Assembly: GCA_028694105.1 (NCBI GenBank)
Contig: JAQUUC010000006.1
Coordinates: 1 to 64,000, forward strand
DNA from: Hespellia sp.
Lineage (GTDB): Bacteria > Bacillota > Clostridia > Lachnospirales > Lachnospiraceae
DNA length: 64,000 bases
Reading direction: 5' to 3'
Position 1 is the stretch's first letter, and every line of letters starts with the position of its first letter. The notes beneath the pieces were generated by a model that did not search any database, was not told the DNA's origin, and saw only the letters and a program-made list of their open reading frames with translations. Below are positions 15,909 through 25,477 of the stretch, piece by piece. Position numbers and translations under genes: made by a program.

Positions 15909-18716
15909 CTAAAACACGATTTTTAATGTACAGATTTTGTTGGTTCCGATTACTGCTGTGATTTGATTTTCTTCTATCTTCACTTCTTCCACCATGTCCT
16001 CCTTCAGGTCCACGATGCAGGCGGATTTAATTGCGGCAGCAAATTTCACAACAGTCATTTCGTCGCTTCCTGACAGGTTAAACATACGCAGAATCACCGC
16101 TTCACCATTCTCTGCTTTTTTGAAGCATGATACCGACACATTTCCTTTCACTTCATAGAAGGAGTGTTTCAGTGGAAGACTTCCGTGCGCCACATTCGGC
16201 ACATTCGTCTGAACCGGTTTCAGTGCGACTTTGAACTGCTCTGCACGGTCTGCCATTTTTTCTTCCTCATAAGTTCCATTTTGTGGAGCGATCGCATAAT
16301 GATATTCCAATTCTCTCTGAAGCTGTCCGCCATCCTGATCCGGGAAATATCCTTCACTCCGAAACTCTGTACAGATAATATTCCGGACTGCCCGGAACAA
16401 GGTAAATGCAAGCGCTTTTGATTTGCGCAGTTCATACTCGCCAAGGCAGTCGGTTACCACGCCCAGTCCTCGTGTTCCATCGTATACCGACACAAAATCC
16501 TGCATCGGCTGTGTTGTCAGTTCATTGAAATAAGCACCTTCACTGTCCTTTAGCGGAAGGGCATCTCTGTGATCTACCACAAAATGTCCTTCTGCATCTA
16601 TGGTTTCTGTATGAACATCGGAATCCATAATTACGCTCATTCTGTGGTCACGGCAGCGATTGTCCAGTTTCACATCCACCTCGACCTGACTGCTTCCCTT
16701 TTTTAACGTATAATATGTAGTAATCTGAACCGTTTCCTTTTCTTCGCTTCTACAACTCTTACCATGAATATAATTTTCCGGTCTGTATGCAAATTTCGGA
16801 AGTTTCATTGTAATCTCTGCTGCGATTGTAGCGGAGAGGTTTCCGTTATCTGTCATTCTGATCTCTGCCTGCAGTCCTCGCGTCGTGTATGTACTGTTAT
16901 TGTATGGAGGATAATACATCCAGTAATCTCCCACATCACCTGTACTTTCGTAATAGTTGAGCGGACCATACATCTCACCGTTTCTCTGATCCTGCACGGT
17001 AAGACTTCCATCCTGATTTACTTTGACGTTCAGAATGCCGTTATCCATTTCATCACAGCCAAATCCAATCTCTTCGCCTTTCGTCTTTCTTGTCTTAGCC
17101 CAGAATTTTGTTTTTCTATTATATTTGCTGCATTCTGTCAGCGCATATACCTGATACCCGCCTGCAGGAACTTCTCCGGTCTCGACCCATACTGCGTGAC
17201 GGTCTGTATAGTACGGAAACGGTCTTGAATGCAAATGTACCACCGGAGAGACCGCCTCTGTCCGTTCGATTTCCTGCATTTCTCTTTCTATTCCCTCGCT
17301 GTCCACAATCTTAAAATCCCAGATGTTTTGCTCCCGCGGTGTATCAAGATATACTTTCAGGACTTCTTTTCTTGGTTTTGCACTTGGATTAAACACAACA
17401 AACAAAATATCGTCCTTTTCATACTTTGAAAAATCAATCCGGCGGATGATATGCTGTATTCCGCGATTATATACCAGTTCCGCGATTTCGCCTGCCTGAG
17501 ACAGTCGGTATAAGACATCCTCCACCGTTTTATCCTGTGTGACACCATTAATCGAATCGTGCGGATGGGACAGTAATAAATAGTCCATCGCTTTCTCCAG
17601 AAAATGTGACTCATATCTCTCACCTGACATATAGAGAACTGAGGATACCGGTTCTGCCTGTGCGAACAACTGACTCTGCACCTGTTTGTTCAAGGTCTTG
17701 ATGTGCGGTCTTGTCATCAGTGCATTTCCTGACAGTGACGTTGTCGGACCATCCCGCATCTCACCGTGAATTTCCAGCAATTGGTCCATCGGCAGCTTCT
17801 CTTTTAATATCTGCACATATTCTTCTATCGAGGAGTTCTTAAAATCAATCGTTTCACACTGCTGATTGATTTCGCTGAGCAGTTCCATAAGCAGTGGCTG
17901 TGCTGTCGTTGAATCGGTTCCATCCATCATAGCCCTGTCATCCTCGAGCCATGACGCGTTCATCCCGTCCCATGCTTTTTGAACCGATTCTCTTACTTTT
18001 TCTCCGTGAATATATTCTGTGTTTTCCATGCGGAAATAGTCCTGAATGTATTGTTTTTTGTCTGCCTGATGATAGACCTGTCCGTCCTGACCATAATGAT
18101 ATTCGTATTCTTCGGTCTTATATGCTTTTCCCGTCATAATTTCAAGATATGCATTCATGAAGAAATTCGCTCTTGCATCTTCACCAAGTCTTGTCGCCAG
18201 CACCTCCGTGCCGTCAGCGCCAATCCATTTAAATTCACTTCTTGGTGCCTTTGTCTTATCTACATTCTTTGAGATAATGACAGTATCAATGTCAAAGCCT
18301 TTGTAAATTTGCGGAAGCTGTGAGGGTTGTCCCCAGCCGAAGGATTCATAGCCGATTTTTAAATATCCTCCTAATTTTTCTGCTTCTTTTTTCCCTTTTA
18401 ACAGATTTCGCACGATGGACTCTCCTGAGATTGGATATAAATCCGGCAGGGTGTACCACGGTCCAATCTGAATCCGTTTTTCACAAATTAATTTTTCTAT
18501 ACGTTCCCGCTCTTTTGGACACACCTCCAGATAATCGTGAACGGCTACCACCTGTCCATCTAACAGGAAGCTTTTGTACCCCTCCTGTTTTTCCAGCGTC
18601 TCTGTTAATTCTTCCATGAGATCTCGCAGATATAGTCTGTTTTCCCAAATCGGGTATCGCCACTCTCGGTCCCAGTGTGTATGTGGAATCACATATCCCG
18701 TCTTTCTTTTATTCAT
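15909..18716 (-). CDS. GH38-family alpha-mannosidase-like protein with altered active-site segment
   Basis: 935 residues, no signal peptide, so it acts on imported oligosaccharide. The N-terminus has the GH38 metal motif PHTHWDREWR (H14, D16), and the middle has the second histidine segment HPHDSINGVTQD. The segment that normally reads like GYLPDxFGQ, with the nucleophile/metal-ligand Asp, here reads IGYESFGWGQ (121-130). In a gapless comparison with the family pattern no Asp is present; Glu124 is the nearest acid. It is followed by the usual QLPQIYKGF. Either this is a clade with a shifted or replaced nucleophile, or its activity differs from standard alpha-mannosidases. Its neighbour is mannose-6-phosphate isomerase. 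Confidence 0.82.
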   Translation of the reverse strand: MNKRKTGYVIPHTHWDREWRYPIWENRLYLRDLMEELTETLEKQEGYKSFLLDGQVVAVHDYLEVCPKERERIEKLICEKRIQIGPWYTLPDLYPISGESIVRNLLKGKKEAEKLGGYLKIGYESFGWGQPSQLPQIYKGFDIDTVIISKNVDKTKAPRSEFKWIGADGTEVLATRLGEDARANFFMNAYLEIMTGKAYKTEEYEYHYGQDGQVYHQADKKQYIQDYFRMENTEYIHGEKVRESVQKAWDGMNASWLEDDRAMMDGTDSTTAQPLLMELLSEINQQCETIDFKNSSIEEYVQILKEKLPMDQLLEIHGEMRDGPTTSLSGNALMTRPHIKTLNKQVQSQLFAQAEPVSSVLYMSGERYESHFLEKAMDYLLLSHPHDSINGVTQDKTVEDVLYRLSQAGEIAELVYNRGIQHIIRRIDFSKYEKDDILFVVFNPSAKPRKEVLKVYLDTPREQNIWDFKIVDSEGIEREMQEIERTEAVSPVVHLHSRPFPYYTDRHAVWVETGEVPAGGYQVYALTECSKYNRKTKFWAKTRKTKGEEIGFGCDEMDNGILNVKVNQDGSLTVQDQRNGEMYGPLNYYESTGDVGDYWMYYPPYNNSTYTTRGLQAEIRMTDNGNLSATIAAEITMKLPKFAYRPENYIHGKSCRSEEKETVQITTYYTLKKGSSQVEVDVKLDNRCRDHRMSVIMDSDVHTETIDAEGHFVVDHRDALPLKDSEGAYFNELTTQPMQDFVSVYDGTRGLGVVTDCLGEYELRKSKALAFTLFRAVRNIICTEFRSEGYFPDQDGGQLQRELEYHYAIAPQNGTYEEEKMADRAEQFKVALKPVQTNVPNVAHGSLPLKHSFYEVKGNVSVSCFKKAENGEAVILRMFNLSGSDEMTVVKFAAAIKSACIVDLKEDMVEEVKIEENQITAVIGTNKICTLKIVF

Positions 18717-18736
18717 CTTCCTTCTTCCTTTCTTTC

Positions 18737-19678
18737 CTATATCCGGGTCATGAGCACCTCTAACTGTCCTTCCATTTCAAATTCTCCGGACCCTGCAGGA
18801 AGAAATACACTGTCACCCTTTCTTATGCTCTGAATGTCGTTCTGAACCTTAATACTCCCGGTTCCGTCAAGAACCAGCACATGCGTAAAAGAATCCAGTC
18901 CCACAAAGCCGGTGACTGATCTGACATGAATTCCATCCAGAAACATCTTATCTACCGTGAAATATTGACACGATACAAGATGCGGCGCAAATGATTTTGG
19001 TTTTACAATCGGATTCATGTCCATCACATCCAGTGATTTTTCCAAATGCAGCTCTCTTGGTTTTCCATCTTTCCCAATTCTTCCATAGTCAAAAATGCGA
19101 TACGTTACATTCGAGCTTTCCTGTATCTCGGCTACCAGAATGTTTTTTTCGATTGCATGAATGGTTCCCGCTTCAATGAATAGTACATCGCCCTTTTTTA
19201 CATAGATTTTATTCAGGACTTCTGTTAGCGTCTGATTATGTACACGTTCTTTAAACTCCTCCATGGAAATTTTCTTCTGAAATCCATAATAAATATATGC
19301 GTTATCTTCACAGTCTACGATGTACCACATCTCCGTTTTTCCCTTTTGCTTTTCATGCTCCATCGCAAACGTATCATCCGGATGTACCTGCACAGACAAA
19401 TCATCTTTTGCATCGATGAGCTTAATCAGAATTGGAAATTCACTGTCATCCTTACCGTTTGTTCCAATGACACTCTTTCCCTTTTTATCGATATACTGTT
19501 TCAATGTTTTTCCCGCATATTCTCCGTTTTGAATGACCGACTGACCATCCTCATGGCAGGAAAGTTCCCATGTTTCTGCCAGCTTTTCTCCATCGAATTG
19601 TTTATAAAATTCCTCTTTCAAACGTGTTCCGCCCCAGAGATACTCTTTGCACGCCGGTTTTAATTTTATAATAGACAT
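18737..19678 (-). CDS. manA: Mannose-6-phosphate isomerase, class I
   Basis: 313 residues, the short Gram-positive form. CKEYLWGGTRLKEEF at the N-terminus, the zinc-site QVHPDDTFAM, and GTIHAIEKN followed by YRIFDYGR near the active site are diagnostic. It interconverts mannose-6-phosphate and fructose-6-phosphate in the cytoplasm. Its start overlaps the end of the 742-aa gene by 13 bp and it precedes GH38, so it channels mannose from the glycan into glycolysis. A mannose kinase is not present nearby and must be elsewhere. Confidence 0.92.
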   Translation of the reverse strand: MSIIKLKPACKEYLWGGTRLKEEFYKQFDGEKLAETWELSCHEDGQSVIQNGEYAGKTLKQYIDKKGKSVIGTNGKDDSEFPILIKLIDAKDDLSVQVHPDDTFAMEHEKQKGKTEMWYIVDCEDNAYIYYGFQKKISMEEFKERVHNQTLTEVLNKIYVKKGDVLFIEAGTIHAIEKNILVAEIQESSNVTYRIFDYGRIGKDGKPRELHLEKSLDVMDMNPIVKPKSFAPHLVSCQYFTVDKMFLDGIHVRSVTGFVGLDSFTHVLVLDGTGSIKVQNDIQSIRKGDSVFLPAGSGEFEMEGQLEVLMTRI

Positions 19679-21894
19679 GATTCCCTCTCTTCAATCGTAA
19701 TCGTTATTTCTGTTGCTGCCGGAACCTTTGCCTTCTTCATGCGGTCATAATAACAATGCCCCATCGGTTCCTTTCTACTGCTATGATCTGTCATGATATT
19801 TACTACCGCATCGTACGGCGTCAGATTTGCCAGTCTTAATGTAATCTGTTTTTCACTGCATGCTACCAGTTCCGCTTTCACATGATCACAGCAGAGTAAC
19901 ACTGCTCGGTCCAAATCCACATAGATTCCCGGAATTTCCACATAAGTCAGCAGCATCGCAGTCTCAGGCCAATTCGAACCATATAAGAATTCGCCTACCG
20001 TATGTGCACCCTCCCAGTCACTCATCTGAACTCGTTCGTTCATGAATCCCGGTGGGAGCTGCTCCCCTTCTATGGAATCAATCGGCCGCTCCGGCAGTGA
20101 TACAAACTGGGGCAATGCATGGGCGATTCTCGCCATCCACTTCAGATATTTTTCATCTCCAGTAAACCGATACAATTTCAGCATCGAATTGCCGGACAAT
20201 GTACAGATTCCCGGAGCTGAATGTTTATTCTGCACATTCGCAAAGACGGTTCCCCTTGTATGAGCATCTATTCTGGCTGCTGCGCTGTTTTCCGGAAACG
20301 AAAAATCATAGCTGACCACCCATGTAATTGCAAATTCAAATGCTTCTTTTGCTACCTGAAGCCATTTTTCTTTTCCTGTCGTCTCATATAACTGTACACA
20401 CGACTCCAGATATCCGAATGAAGATTCGCTGTCAGATGCCTGACAGATCTCACCCGGTCCTCCATTTAGAATTCCTTTTTTTAAATAATCGTTCCAATAG
20501 AAATCTCCCAAAGCCTCTGCGACTTCCAGATATTCTTCTTTTCCCGTATATTCATAGGTCAGTGCCAATGCACCCGCTGCAATGGCTGCACTTGCAGTTC
20601 CTCCGACCAGAAGTTCTTCTTTCTCAGTATCTATAAACTGTCCCAACTGCCCATTTTTCTGAAAGAGCCTGATCAGCGCATCTGCCTGCCGCACAATACT
20701 TTCCTCTAATCCGGCGAACTCTTCCTTCTGTGCTCTGAGATAGATTGCCTGCTTTGCCATGAAATACAGCAGATCGGCATCCTTTCTCACAAGCAGGACG
20801 GGTCTGTCTTTTGCATCAAATGCATCACCGAACTTCTTTCCGTGGGCATACATCGGCACATACCATCCATTTTCCTCCTGCAGATTCTTTACAATAAACT
20901 GCAGGGTTTTATACGCTCTTTCACGGGCGATTCCGTCATCCTCCATGAGATAGGAACAGGTATTCATGCCACCGCCGACCCAGCCTGACTGCCAGCAGGA
21001 AGAATCCGTGTGTCCGATTCCGACCTGAAGATAGCCTTCCTCTGAATAATTCATTTTCATGCATTTTTCTTTCACAGTCTGATACGCTTTCGAAAATGGG
21101 ACACTGTAGAACTCTTTTCCCTTTTCCAGATTCTCACGCAGCAGATTGAACTTTTCAAAATAATCATTCCGTGTGTTTGCCCGTATGCGACAGCACTTCA
21201 CTTCCAGTTGAAGCAGATCTCCTTTGCCAAGGAGAATTCCTTCATCGCAGGATGGAACATCGCAGGTCGGGTAAAATCCAGATCCGTCTGCAAGTTCCCC
21301 AAAGAAATATTTTTTTTCTTCTCTTACCCCGGGAATCGAGATACCGAAAATCACCTGATTTCCATCTTCTTCTACGGTAAATCCTGTATATCTTTCATTT
21401 TCTTTCTGTCTGGCAAATAGAAGCATTCCCGATTCCGCCCGGCTGTCAAAATATCCCATTGCCGGTGTACTCATATCACCTGATAAGAGCTGAATCTTTG
21501 AGTTTCTCTTCGTTTTACTCAGATGTGGAATATCTGTAATGACCGCATCCCACCCCGATTCTGTTTTTTCTGCCCAGTAGGGCGGATAGGGAATATATTT
21601 ACTCGTCATACGGTTTCCGTCATAAACAGCCGCCGGCATAAACACATATGCATTTTTATTCCACTGTTCTTCTACTATTTCCAGAGAAATTGATATTGGA
21701 CCATCAAACGGTTCCTTTGCCTCCACACAGATGCTAACGTGCTCTCCCTGACAGTCTTCTTGTTTCACGCACTGCACCTGACAAGGAAAACTCTGAAATC
21801 TGAATATCTGCTCTCTTTTTTCCTCTTCCCAAATCCAGCTTTCTTTCTTTACTGGCGTACTGCCGTTATACTGTTTCAAACATATCTGATACAT
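19666..21894 (-). CDS. Uncharacterised toroid-like carbohydrate-active protein
   Basis: The start at 21894 follows GGTGGGAG at 5 bp, giving 742 residues. About the first 270 residues are rich in beta-strand-like sequence. From about 290 there is a series of helix-hairpin segments with glycine/aromatic loops (WQSGWVGGGMNTC, ENGWYVPMYAHG, GGTASAAIAAGALALTYEY, WLQVAKEAFEFAITWVVSYD), consistent with an (alpha/alpha)6 barrel of the six-hairpin glycosidase type; a short beta-like tail ends it. No signal peptide. I cannot assign a CAZy family. Its operon position between the lipoprotein and manA-GH38 suggests a cytoplasmic glycosidase, lyase or epimerase for the same glycan. Confidence 0.7.
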   Translation of the reverse strand: MYQICLKQYNGSTPVKKESWIWEEEKREQIFRFQSFPCQVQCVKQEDCQGEHVSICVEAKEPFDGPISISLEIVEEQWNKNAYVFMPAAVYDGNRMTSKYIPYPPYWAEKTESGWDAVITDIPHLSKTKRNSKIQLLSGDMSTPAMGYFDSRAESGMLLFARQKENERYTGFTVEEDGNQVIFGISIPGVREEKKYFFGELADGSGFYPTCDVPSCDEGILLGKGDLLQLEVKCCRIRANTRNDYFEKFNLLRENLEKGKEFYSVPFSKAYQTVKEKCMKMNYSEEGYLQVGIGHTDSSCWQSGWVGGGMNTCSYLMEDDGIARERAYKTLQFIVKNLQEENGWYVPMYAHGKKFGDAFDAKDRPVLLVRKDADLLYFMAKQAIYLRAQKEEFAGLEESIVRQADALIRLFQKNGQLGQFIDTEKEELLVGGTASAAIAAGALALTYEYTGKEEYLEVAEALGDFYWNDYLKKGILNGGPGEICQASDSESSFGYLESCVQLYETTGKEKWLQVAKEAFEFAITWVVSYDFSFPENSAAARIDAHTRGTVFANVQNKHSAPGICTLSGNSMLKLYRFTGDEKYLKWMARIAHALPQFVSLPERPIDSIEGEQLPPGFMNERVQMSDWEGAHTVGEFLYGSNWPETAMLLTYVEIPGIYVDLDRAVLLCCDHVKAELVACSEKQITLRLANLTPYDAVVNIMTDHSSRKEPMGHCYYDRMKKAKVPAATEITITIEERESCLL

Positions 21895-21978
21895 GATATC
21901 TCCCACCTGAATCCCATAGACTCCTGTTTTTAAAAATCCCCGGTCCGACAAAGACCAGGGATTTCTAACCTGCTATGA

Positions 21979-23529
21979 TTATTTTGCTGCTTTCCACTCG
22001 TCAAGCTGTGTCTGTTTTTCTTTGATAATGTCATCGACTCCTGCTGTCTTTAACCGATCGATAAATTCCGGTATAGTTGTTTCCGGATCAACGGATCCTG
22101 AACTTAAAGCCGGAACCATCTCATCAATAATAGACGAACAGTTTGCGATCTGAGTTTTCACCGGTGTTGCATCGAATACAAAACCTGTAAGAGGTGATAC
22201 TTCTGCTGTCTTATCTGCCTCGTATACCATTGTCTGAGACTCTTTCTGCTTATCACCTGCTTCATTTCTGTCGTAAAGTGCACGTGTAAAGTCCGGGCTG
22301 TAAGACTGGCCTAACTGCCATTCGTTGTAATTGAAGTTATATTTTCCATCTACAAACGAATAGGTTCCATCGTCTGCATATGTATGGTCTACGCCTTCTT
22401 CACCCTGTGTGATCAGCATAAAGAGTTCATCATCCGTATTTAATAATTCTATTAATTCCACTGCTTTTTCAATGTTTTCAGACTGTGCATTGACTGCAAC
22501 TGCAGCATTTGGTCCTGCGCCTGCCTTAATCACGGTTCTTGTGTTAGAAACACCGACTGCCGGAGCTGTCTCTTTTGTACACATACTCATTCTTTCCATA
22601 TCTGCATTTCCTTCAAAATCAACACTGTCCGGCCATCCGGTCGTTGACTCTGCAATGAATTTCGCAGCTTTTCGGTCTGGCGATGTATCCTGTACTGTTG
22701 CACCGTCTTTTCTTACATATCCTTTGTTATACCAGTCACGCATAATTTCACAGTATGCCTTGAATTCTTCTGTTTCAAACTGATTAATGACTGTATCCGG
22801 ATCTGTATAGCGAATCCATCCCGGTGTCAGAATATCTCCAACTTCTTCCATGTCCCATGAAAGTGGCTCGTTTGCGTAGAAACTCTTGATAGCCGATGTT
22901 TCCCATCCAATCATTTCCGGATGTAATTCTAAGGCTTTTCCGATAAAATCATCCATTTCTTTTAAGGCATCCAGCGTCGGCATTCCTTTTAAAGATGCCC
23001 AGTCAAATCCAACTTCATCGGCGATATCTTTTCGTAACCTAAAGCCGGACCGAGATGCAGCTCCCCATTGCTGATAGTTTACTGATGCATAAATCTTGTC
23101 ATCGATCTTGACTCCATCCCAAAGCCCTTCCGGAATTCTCTTATATGTTTCCGGTGCGTATTTTGGAAGTAGTTCTGTCAGGTCTGCATAAGCTCCCTTC
23201 TGTGCGTTCTCATAGAAATTAATTCCGCCCCAGCTTGCTGTAAAGCAAAGATCCCATGGGTCACCTGAGTTAATCATCAGATTCATCTTTTCCGCATAGG
23301 TAGCACTGTCTACATTGACAAGCTTCATATGTGCACCAATTTTTTCTTCAATGATTTCATTGGCTTTCTCCATAATTCTGTCCTGATCCTGAACCGGACT
23401 GTTCATCATGTAGAAACTCAATTCTACGGTGTCATCTTTTCCTTTACTTTCTTTGCTGCTTCCACAGCCTGTCAGTGTTCCACCAACCATTGCAGCCGCC
23501 AATAATAAGGCTAACCATCTTTTTTTCAT
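21979..23529 (-). CDS. Extracellular solute-binding lipoprotein of a CUT1-type sugar ABC transporter
   Basis: 516 residues. A lipoprotein signal peptide has the lipobox LTGC with the lipidated Cys22. The mature part (MNSPVQDQDRIMEKANEI, NSGDPWDLCFTASWGG) matches the large LplA/YtcQ class of oligosaccharide-binding proteins. It would be tethered to the membrane outside and deliver glycan fragments to the two permeases encoded just upstream in the operon. Confidence 0.88.
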   Translation of the reverse strand: MKKRWLALLLAAAMVGGTLTGCGSSKESKGKDDTVELSFYMMNSPVQDQDRIMEKANEIIEEKIGAHMKLVNVDSATYAEKMNLMINSGDPWDLCFTASWGGINFYENAQKGAYADLTELLPKYAPETYKRIPEGLWDGVKIDDKIYASVNYQQWGAASRSGFRLRKDIADEVGFDWASLKGMPTLDALKEMDDFIGKALELHPEMIGWETSAIKSFYANEPLSWDMEEVGDILTPGWIRYTDPDTVINQFETEEFKAYCEIMRDWYNKGYVRKDGATVQDTSPDRKAAKFIAESTTGWPDSVDFEGNADMERMSMCTKETAPAVGVSNTRTVIKAGAGPNAAVAVNAQSENIEKAVELIELLNTDDELFMLITQGEEGVDHTYADDGTYSFVDGKYNFNYNEWQLGQSYSPDFTRALYDRNEAGDKQKESQTMVYEADKTAEVSPLTGFVFDATPVKTQIANCSSIIDEMVPALSSGSVDPETTIPEFIDRLKTAGVDDIIKEKQTQLDEWKAAK

Positions 23530-23615
23530 AACTTGTCCTCCTTTAGGATATTTTTTGGAATTTTATTCCTGTATTTTAAAAATCACCGTTTATTCACTGG
23601 TCATTTTTAATACCA

Positions 23616-24506
23616 TCATTCTTTTACCGCTCCAATTGTCAGTCCTTTCTCAAAATATTTCTGTAAGAAAGGATATAAGAATATAATCGGGCCGACTGCC
23701 AGTATACAGGTTGCCATTCGGGCTCCCTCACTCGGCAGATTCAGAATTGCCGTCTCCATCGACTGCGATGCACCTGCATTTGCCTGCAAATATCCGATAT
23801 TATTCATCAGTGACTGGAGCAGATACTGCAGGGTCTGAAGCTTTGGTGTTTCAATATAAAGCGAACAGGTCATCCAGTCATTCCAGTAAGCAATTGCCAC
23901 AAATAATCCAATAGATGCCAGTGATGGTTTGGAAAGCGGCAGTACAATCGAAAAGAACGTACGATATTCGCTGCAGCCATCAATTCTTGCCGATTCAATC
24001 AATGCCTGTGGAATCGATTTGAAGAAGTTCTTCATAATCAGCACGTTTGTTGCCGATGCAATACTTACTAAAATCAAGACCCACACGGTATCTTTCAAGT
24101 GAAGAAATCTTGTCATTAAGATATATGTCGGAACAAGACCTCCGTTGAACAAAACCGGAAGATAAACAAATAATGAGATTTTGTTCCTTGCCGTCACTTC
24201 TTCTCTTGTCAGACAGTATGCCAGCATTCCCATAAAGAGGATGTGGCAAAGGGTACCGACCACCGTAACAAAAATTGTAACCGCATATGCCCGCAACACA
24301 GAAGTTGCGCCTGTAAACACATATTGATAAGCGCCTGTGCTAAATACCTTCGGAATTAAATGATATCCGTCACGCAGCAGCGAGGTTTCATCTGTAAACG
24401 ATATGCCGAGCACCAGTAAAAGCGGAAGAATGCATACCAGCATAAGCAAAATAAAAATGATATGAATGACAACATTTGATACTGTAATTTTTTGTTTTTC
24501 TCTCAT
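23616..24506 (-). CDS. Carbohydrate ABC transporter permease (LplC/YtcP-like)
   Basis: 296 residues with about six membrane spans and the EAA loop ESARIDGCSEYRTFFSIVLP that docks the ATPase. The end FFEKGLTIGAVKE-type tail (here YFEKGLTIGAVKE) is characteristic of the LplC class. It pairs with the LplB-like permease 12 bp upstream. No ATPase gene is in the operon, as in other systems that share one MsmX-type ATPase. Confidence 0.9.
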   Translation of the reverse strand: MREKQKITVSNVVIHIIFILLMLVCILPLLLVLGISFTDETSLLRDGYHLIPKVFSTGAYQYVFTGATSVLRAYAVTIFVTVVGTLCHILFMGMLAYCLTREEVTARNKISLFVYLPVLFNGGLVPTYILMTRFLHLKDTVWVLILVSIASATNVLIMKNFFKSIPQALIESARIDGCSEYRTFFSIVLPLSKPSLASIGLFVAIAYWNDWMTCSLYIETPKLQTLQYLLQSLMNNIGYLQANAGASQSMETAILNLPSEGARMATCILAVGPIIFLYPFLQKYFEKGLTIGAVKE

Positions 24507-24518
24507 CTTCCACCCCTC

Positions 24519-25469
24519 CTAAAATAATGCACTGTCAGGATCAATTTTCTTAATCACATGGTTGGATCCAAAGACTAAGATTAATCCGACAAGAGACTGA
24601 TATAGTCCAACTGCCGCTGTCATTCCATAATCGCCCAACGTACGAAGAGACCGATATACATAAGTGTCAATGACATCTGTTGCACCGTAAAGTGCTCCGG
24701 CATTATTCGGAAGTGTGTAAAATGCATTCCAGTCACCAAGACCTCCACTGAATAATTTTCCAACCCATAACAGTGAAAGAACAATCACTGTCGGCTTAAT
24801 AAGCGGAAGTGTGATGTGTCTGATCTGCTGCCATTTTGTTGCACCGTCCAGCTGAGCTGCTTCATAATAGTCCGTGTTGATTCCCGCTATCGCAGCAACA
24901 TAAAGTACAGAATAATAACCTACGTTCTTCCACACATATGCCAGCGGCATGATAATCCGCCAGTAAAAAGGCTCGCTGTACCATTGCACTTCCCTGCCAA
25001 TCAGATTATTGAAAATTCCTTTATCGATACTGAGTAAGCTAAATAAAATGTATTGAATTACAATCCATGACAGGAATGTTGGAAGAAGAATCGCGCCCTT
25101 GTAAACGGTGGTACTGACTTTTCCTTTTAATTCATTCAGCATAATTGACAGTGCGATTGCAATCACAGTTACCAGCACTGCCTCCAGTACATTATACAGC
25201 AGTGTATTAAAGGTAATCGTCTTTGCTGTATCTGATTTGAAAAAGAACTCAAAATTCTTAAACAGTGGGTCCATCCATTCACTGCCAAAAATACCGTCAA
25301 TCGGATTGAAATTTTTAAACGCAATCAGAATTCCGGGCATTGGCAGATAAAACAGTAATGTAATAAAGAACAACCCGGGCATCATCATTACATAAAATGG
25401 AAACTGTCTTTTGAAGGGAACTTTTCTTTTTACCATTTGACCTTGATTTTTTTTGAATCTACTCATCAT
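24519..25469 (-). CDS. Carbohydrate ABC transporter permease (LplB/YteP-like)
   Basis: 316 residues, about six membrane spans, EAA loop EAAQLDGATKWQQIRHITLP. The N-terminal YVMMMPGLFFITLLFYLPMPG segment and the C-terminal FGSNHVIKKIDPDSALF are typical LplB features. It forms the translocation pore with the LplC-like permease. Confidence 0.9.
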   Translation of the reverse strand: MMSRFKKNQGQMVKRKVPFKRQFPFYVMMMPGLFFITLLFYLPMPGILIAFKNFNPIDGIFGSEWMDPLFKNFEFFFKSDTAKTITFNTLLYNVLEAVLVTVIAIALSIMLNELKGKVSTTVYKGAILLPTFLSWIVIQYILFSLLSIDKGIFNNLIGREVQWYSEPFYWRIIMPLAYVWKNVGYYSVLYVAAIAGINTDYYEAAQLDGATKWQQIRHITLPLIKPTVIVLSLLWVGKLFSGGLGDWNAFYTLPNNAGALYGATDVIDTYVYRSLRTLGDYGMTAAVGLYQSLVGLILVFGSNHVIKKIDPDSALF

Positions 25470-25477
25470 TTCCCTCC

